A stretch of 7,595 nt of DNA. Source: CAZIKB01 sp964539665. GTDB lineage: Bacteria > Zhuqueibacterota > Zhuqueibacteria > Oceanimicrobiales > Oceanimicrobiaceae. The notes beneath the pieces are model-generated. The model ran no database searches, was not told the origin of the DNA, and saw only the letters and a list, made by a program, of their open reading frames with translations. The DNA is taken from the NCBI GenBank assembly GCA_964539665.1, contig CAZIKB010000202.1, positions 1-7,595 of the forward strand, given 5' to 3'. The first letter of the stretch is position 1; each line of letters begins with the position of its first letter. The position numbers and the translations under genes were made by a program. Shown in pieces: positions 4,865-7,595 of this stretch.

Positions 4865-6073
4865 TTATTTATCCGTTAGAAGCTCCGCTAACCAGATGTC
4901 ACTATCGTTCTCGGTTAGCGTGAAGAAAAACCTCTTGCCATCTGTGGTGAACTCAGTCCGACTGAACTTTCGGTAAGGATTGTCAAACTGCACCAGAAGT
5001 TTTGGTGTACCTCCTGAAACCGAAATTGACCAGAAAGTTGAACGCCTTTTTGAATCAAAAGCTTTATAGTAAATCGTCTGGCCGTCTGGTGACCAATCGA
5101 GATATAAAGGATATGGAAATTTTTCAGGATCTTTATTGCCGAAGACCACGCGGGTGTCGCCATCCTCAGGTGAAATAACTACAATTTTTCCACCCGAAGT
5201 ATAAGCAATAAAACGCCCATCCCTGGACCACCTGGCGTGCTGTCCACCATCAAATGTTAGTTGTTTTGGTATGCTCCAGCCAAATTTTTCAATCACTTGT
5301 GAGACTGTATAAAGTTCCTCGCGTCCGGTTTTGTTCGAATAAAACACTATTTGCCGACCGTCTGGCGACCAGTCTGGTTGGAAGTCATCCGCAGGATCTG
5401 CTGTTATCTGCTGAATTGATCCGCCATCTGCCGACATCACATAAATATCTCGGTTGCCCGCTCGCAAAGAGTAGAAAGCGATTTGCTTTCCATCCGCGGA
5501 CCACGCTGGATAATAATCATTACTCGGGTGTGTAGAAAGCTGAACTGGTTCTCCACCTGTAATGGGTATTTTGTAAATATCTTGATTTTTTCCGCTACGA
5601 TTTGAATCGTAAGCCAGCCACTGACCATCCTTCGAAACATGAAGACCCTCTATAACCTGGCTGCCGGTCGTTACAGGTTGCGCTTCAGAATCTGAGACAG
5701 GTCCTTCTTCTGGAATCCTAATTGACCAGATATTTGAGCTATGCCTGAATTTCGAGTATGCCAGAAATTCTCCATCATTGGAAATATCTATTGTGTGTGC
5801 GTCTAAGCCAGTCGTTAATCGTGATGGTTCACCCAACGGCTTGCCAGATTTACCGAGAGCGATCTGAAAAACATCCCGGCTGCCGTCTTGATCTGAAATA
5901 AAAAGCAGATGTTTTCCATCTGGTGTCCAGACAGGGCTCATATTCATGTATTGACTCTCTCTTACCTGTTCTGGTTCACCTTTTGACAACGACACCACCC
6001 AGATTGAACTTGGAGCGAGATTGACAATGCTGATACCAAATATAAAATTTGAATTTCCTGCTACGTAAGCCAA
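4865..6073 (-). CDS. C-terminal PD40/TolB-like propeller part of kinase 2 (split by frameshift)
   Basis: The continuation of kinase 2 in another frame. If the frame is read upstream of its first Met, it gives FSPDGSRLAYVAG, a complete propeller repeat that straddles the shift point, so the Met at 6073 is not a true start. Eight PD40/WD40-like signatures lie in this part, counting the one at the junction: SPDGSRLAYVA, TPDGKHLLFIS, SNDGEFLAYSK, SKDGQWLAYDS, SADGKQIAFYS, SPDGRQIVFYS, SRDGRFIAYTS and SPDGQTIYYKA; TTDGKRFFFTL near the end makes a ninth. The family is the TolB/DPP-IV-like beta-propeller, usually extracytoplasmic and ligand- or peptide-binding. It ends NDSDIWLAELLTDK, a usual C-terminus for such kinases. 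Joined to the upstream part, the protein is about 884 residues. Confidence 0.8.
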   Translation of the reverse strand: MAYVAGNSNFIFGISIVNLAPSSIWVVSLSKGEPEQVRESQYMNMSPVWTPDGKHLLFISDQDGSRDVFQIALGKSGKPLGEPSRLTTGLDAHTIDISNDGEFLAYSKFRHSSNIWSIRIPEEGPVSDSEAQPVTTGSQVIEGLHVSKDGQWLAYDSNRSGKNQDIYKIPITGGEPVQLSTHPSNDYYPAWSADGKQIAFYSLRAGNRDIYVMSADGGSIQQITADPADDFQPDWSPDGRQIVFYSNKTGREELYTVSQVIEKFGWSIPKQLTFDGGQHARWSRDGRFIAYTSGGKIVVISPEDGDTRVVFGNKDPEKFPYPLYLDWSPDGQTIYYKAFDSKRRSTFWSISVSGGTPKLLVQFDNPYRKFSRTEFTTDGKRFFFTLTENDSDIWLAELLTDK

Positions 6074-7518
6074 TCGTGAACCGTCGGGCGAAAAACATAG
6101 GGAATGGGGATCGTAAATTTCAGTGACCTCTCTCTCGGCTTGTCGCTATTCACCGATTGAACATAAATACGATTATTCAACACATAGGCAATTTGTTTCC
6201 CATCAGGTGACCAGGCCAGACCAAATCCACTTGCATTTTCAATTAGAGGTTTGGGAGTACCTCCCAGCGCTGGTACAACGTAAATTCGTTTTGTGGCATT
6301 TGTGCAATGAAAAGCAATTTGATTGCCATCAGGCGACCATTGCGGCCAGCGGTGGTATCCGGGTAATCCCGCTGAAAGAGCTATGGCCCTTCCGCCCGAT
6401 ATTTGACGCACGTAGATTTTCATGTCATTTGTTGTTCCTGCAGCATAGGCCAGCAGCTTGCCGTCTGGAGATATGGCTGGATCGATTTCTAAGGCCGGGG
6501 AGTGAGTAATTCGTAAGTTTCGCCCAATCTTTGTTTCCACGTTCTTAGAAATAATTTGAATCAGGAAGTAACTTAAGATTGAGATAAAAACCAATCCAAT
6601 TGCAAGAATTGCCCATCCGCCAATTTTCCTCTTCGGTTTTGGTGGAAGACCCAATGTAAGATGTGAAGTAGAAGAACTAATATCCTTGATCAAAATTTCC
6701 TGCTTGACGTGCTTCAGCTCGGCAATAATTTCTTCGACATGGGAAAAGCGCTGCTCACGCTCTTTCTCCAAACAACGCAGGATTATCGCTTCAAGTCCGG
6801 ATGGCATATCCGGGCAAATTGATGTAGGGCGTGGGGGATTATCAGTCAAAATCGGATACACAACTGCTAACTCACTTTTGCTTTTGAACGGTAAATCGCC
6901 ACAGACTAATTCATACAACAAAATTCCGTACGACCAAATGTCAGTCCGATGATCGACTTCCATTCCTTGTACTTGCTCAGGCGACATATACGCAAGCGTA
7001 CCCAATGTCGTCCCGGTCCTGGTTAGCTGTGTACCTCCGTAAGACTTTGCTAATCCGAAGTCCATGACCTTGGCTTGTCCACGTTTTGTAAGCATAATGT
7101 TGGCGCTTTTGATGTCACGATGCACGATGCCTTTCTCATGTGCTGCCTGCAAACCTTCGGCGATCTGAATGGCATAGTCTAAAACCTCCCGAAGGTTTAG
7201 AACCTTCGGGAGGTTGGCTTCGATTTTCTTCTTCAGACTTTGTCCTTCGATATAGGCCATGGCAATAAACGTGTTTCCATCCGCTTCATCAAATTCATAA
7301 ACCGTACAAATATTGGAGTGATCTAATGCTGCCGCAGCTTGTGCCTCATGTACAAATCGAGTCTTTTCCTCCTCGCTTCCTAATGACTGTGGTGAAAGAA
7401 ATTTGAGAGCGACAGTGCGTTTCAGTTTGGTGTCCTCGGCTTTGTAGACGACTCCCATGCCGCCTCGGCCCAGTTCTTCTAATATTTTATAATGTGATAT
7501 TGTTTTGCCGATCATCAT
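6061..7518 (-). CDS. Ser/Thr protein kinase 2: membrane kinase with PD40 propeller (N-terminal part)
   Basis: A Hanks-type kinase. Kinase domain about 9-270: GRGGMG loop (17-22), VALKF with K39, HEAQ with E58, HRDIKSAN with D135 and N140, MDFGLA with D153, SPE with E181; all catalytic residues are present. A basic stretch KPKRK (294-298) precedes one membrane helix (about 301-323, GWAILAIGLVFISILSYFLI), so the kinase should be cytosolic and the propeller outside. Repeats SPDGKLLAYAA, SPDGNQIAFHC and SPDGKQIAYVL follow from about 350. The frame then fails at PIPYVFRPTVHDWLT; the true continuation is in 4865-6073. Two ATGs abut (7518 and 7515). Family MIGK favours the second, while the AAAGGA site fits the first slightly better; the difference is one residue. 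Residues 102-112 come from a perfect palindrome. Confidence 0.92.
   Translation of the reverse strand: MMIGKTISHYKILEELGRGGMGVVYKAEDTKLKRTVALKFLSPQSLGSEEEKTRFVHEAQAAAALDHSNICTVYEFDEADGNTFIAMAYIEGQSLKKKIEANLPKVLNLREVLDYAIQIAEGLQAAHEKGIVHRDIKSANIMLTKRGQAKVMDFGLAKSYGGTQLTRTGTTLGTLAYMSPEQVQGMEVDHRTDIWSYGILLYELVCGDLPFKSKSELAVVYPILTDNPPRPTSICPDMPSGLEAIILRCLEKEREQRFSHVEEIIAELKHVKQEILIKDISSSTSHLTLGLPPKPKRKIGGWAILAIGLVFISILSYFLIQIISKNVETKIGRNLRITHSPALEIDPAISPDGKLLAYAAGTTNDMKIYVRQISGGRAIALSAGLPGYHRWPQWSPDGNQIAFHCTNATKRIYVVPALGGTPKPLIENASGFGLAWSPDGKQIAYVLNNRIYVQSVNSDKPRERSLKFTIPIPYVFRPTVHDWLT
7183..7215. repeat. Perfect 15+3+15 palindrome inside the kinase 2 kinase domain
   Basis: Arms AACCTCCCGAAGGTT (7183-7197) and AACCTTCGGGAGGTT (7201-7215) are exact reverse complements around the loop TAG. 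The 33 bases correspond exactly to codons 102-112 of kinase 2 (NLPKVLNLREV). They lie in the variable linker between the ATP-binding lobe and the helix before HRD, where kinase 1 has RGPLTIEE. The phase and length keep the frame, as with in-frame palindromic insertions known from Rickettsia. Confidence 0.85.
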
Positions 7519-7525
7519 TTTTTTA

Positions 7526-7531
7526 TCCTTT
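7526..7531 (-). promoter_or_regulatory. Ribosome binding site of kinase 2
   Basis: The minus strand has AAAGGAT followed by a run of A and then ATGATG. The site is about 7 bases from the first ATG (7518) and 10 from the second (7515), so both starts are usable. Confidence 0.55.
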
Positions 7532-7560
7532 GGTCATAAACCGTAGTGTCAAAATATTGC

Positions 7561-7566
7561 ATTATA
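7561..7566 (-). promoter_or_regulatory. Possible -10 box upstream of kinase 2
   Basis: The minus strand has a perfect TATAAT (in TTGTATAATGC) about 43 bases upstream of the kinase 2 start, in AT-rich DNA. No good -35 is visible at the normal distance: CAAAAT lies at 17 bases, and TTACAA at 20. The window ends 29 bases further on. This may be the promoter of the locus if no gene lies immediately upstream. Confidence 0.3.
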
Positions 7567-7595
7567 CAATCTTTTAATTTAGTATTTTGTAATAG

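Noticed and set aside
7151..7160. AAACCTTCGG, resembling the arm of the palindrome at 7183-7215
   Set aside because: Only ten bases match, it encodes the conserved kinase EGLQ region, and it has no partner arm.
40..7554. The 12-mer GTAGTGTCAAAA on the minus strand at 40-51 and on the plus strand at 7543-7554, near both ends of the window
   Set aside because: One or more shared 12-mers are expected by chance in 7.6 kb, similarity does not extend beyond the 12-mer, and window ends are arbitrary.

Overview
The window is a one-sided locus. Every gene I can support reads on the minus strand, so transcription runs from about 7.6 kb towards position 1. It is built around Hanks-type (eukaryotic-like) Ser/Thr protein kinases whose N-termini follow the pattern MIGKTISHYKILEKLGEGGMGVVYKAEDTK. 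Such kinase families, fused to TolB-like propellers or FlgO-like/TPR modules and mixed with small HUH transposases, are typical of environmental bacteria of the FCB group and similar lineages (candidate phylum KSB1, Calditrichota, Ignavibacteria). That placement is inference from style; the window holds no taxonomic marker gene.

Layout in transcription order: (1) Kinase 2 (7518-4865) has a kinase domain, one membrane segment and about twelve PD40/TolB-type beta-propeller repeats; it is split by a one-base shift near 6091-6095. (2) A kinase 5' remnant starts at 4820 and is cut by (3) a small IS200/IS605-type element (4002-4655), a Y1 transposase gene between matching double-palindrome ends. 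(4) A possible kinase C-terminus (3961-3999) is followed three bases later by another collapsed kinase gene (3957-3665) that keeps only its N- and C-terminal ends. (5) A small putative lipoprotein with an NTF2/SnoaL-like (DUF4440) fold (3612-3109) lies just upstream of (6) kinase 1 (3073-853), a kinase plus FlgO-like domain plus TPR protein, split by a one-base shift near 1313-1315. (7) Two bases after kinase 1 stops, a 27-codon kinase stub (850-767) runs into (8) a RAYT-type (REP-associated) Y1 transposase (777-160). Five bases after that (9) one more stop-ridden kinase 5' end begins (155-48).

The main observation is that six kinase gene starts lie in one orientation within 7.6 kb. Two belong to near full-length genes and four are stubs of roughly 11-35 codons. 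Three of the four stubs begin within 2-5 bases of a preceding stop codon, and the fourth begins 44 bases after one. The simplest reading is a formerly tightly spaced tandem kinase array that has decayed by internal deletion, transposon insertion and frameshift. The repeated survival of 5' ends is nevertheless striking.

A second theme is palindromic DNA. A perfect 15+3+15 bp palindrome is read as exactly 11 in-frame codons inside the kinase domain of kinase 2. A REP-like 18-bp inverted repeat lies inside the RAYT coding sequence. Paired palindromes bound the IS200-like element.

If the two frameshifts are sequencing errors, the locus encodes two large signalling kinases (about 739 and 884 residues) and one lipoprotein. 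If they are real, both kinases are broken and much of the window is a signalling-gene graveyard colonised by HUH transposases.
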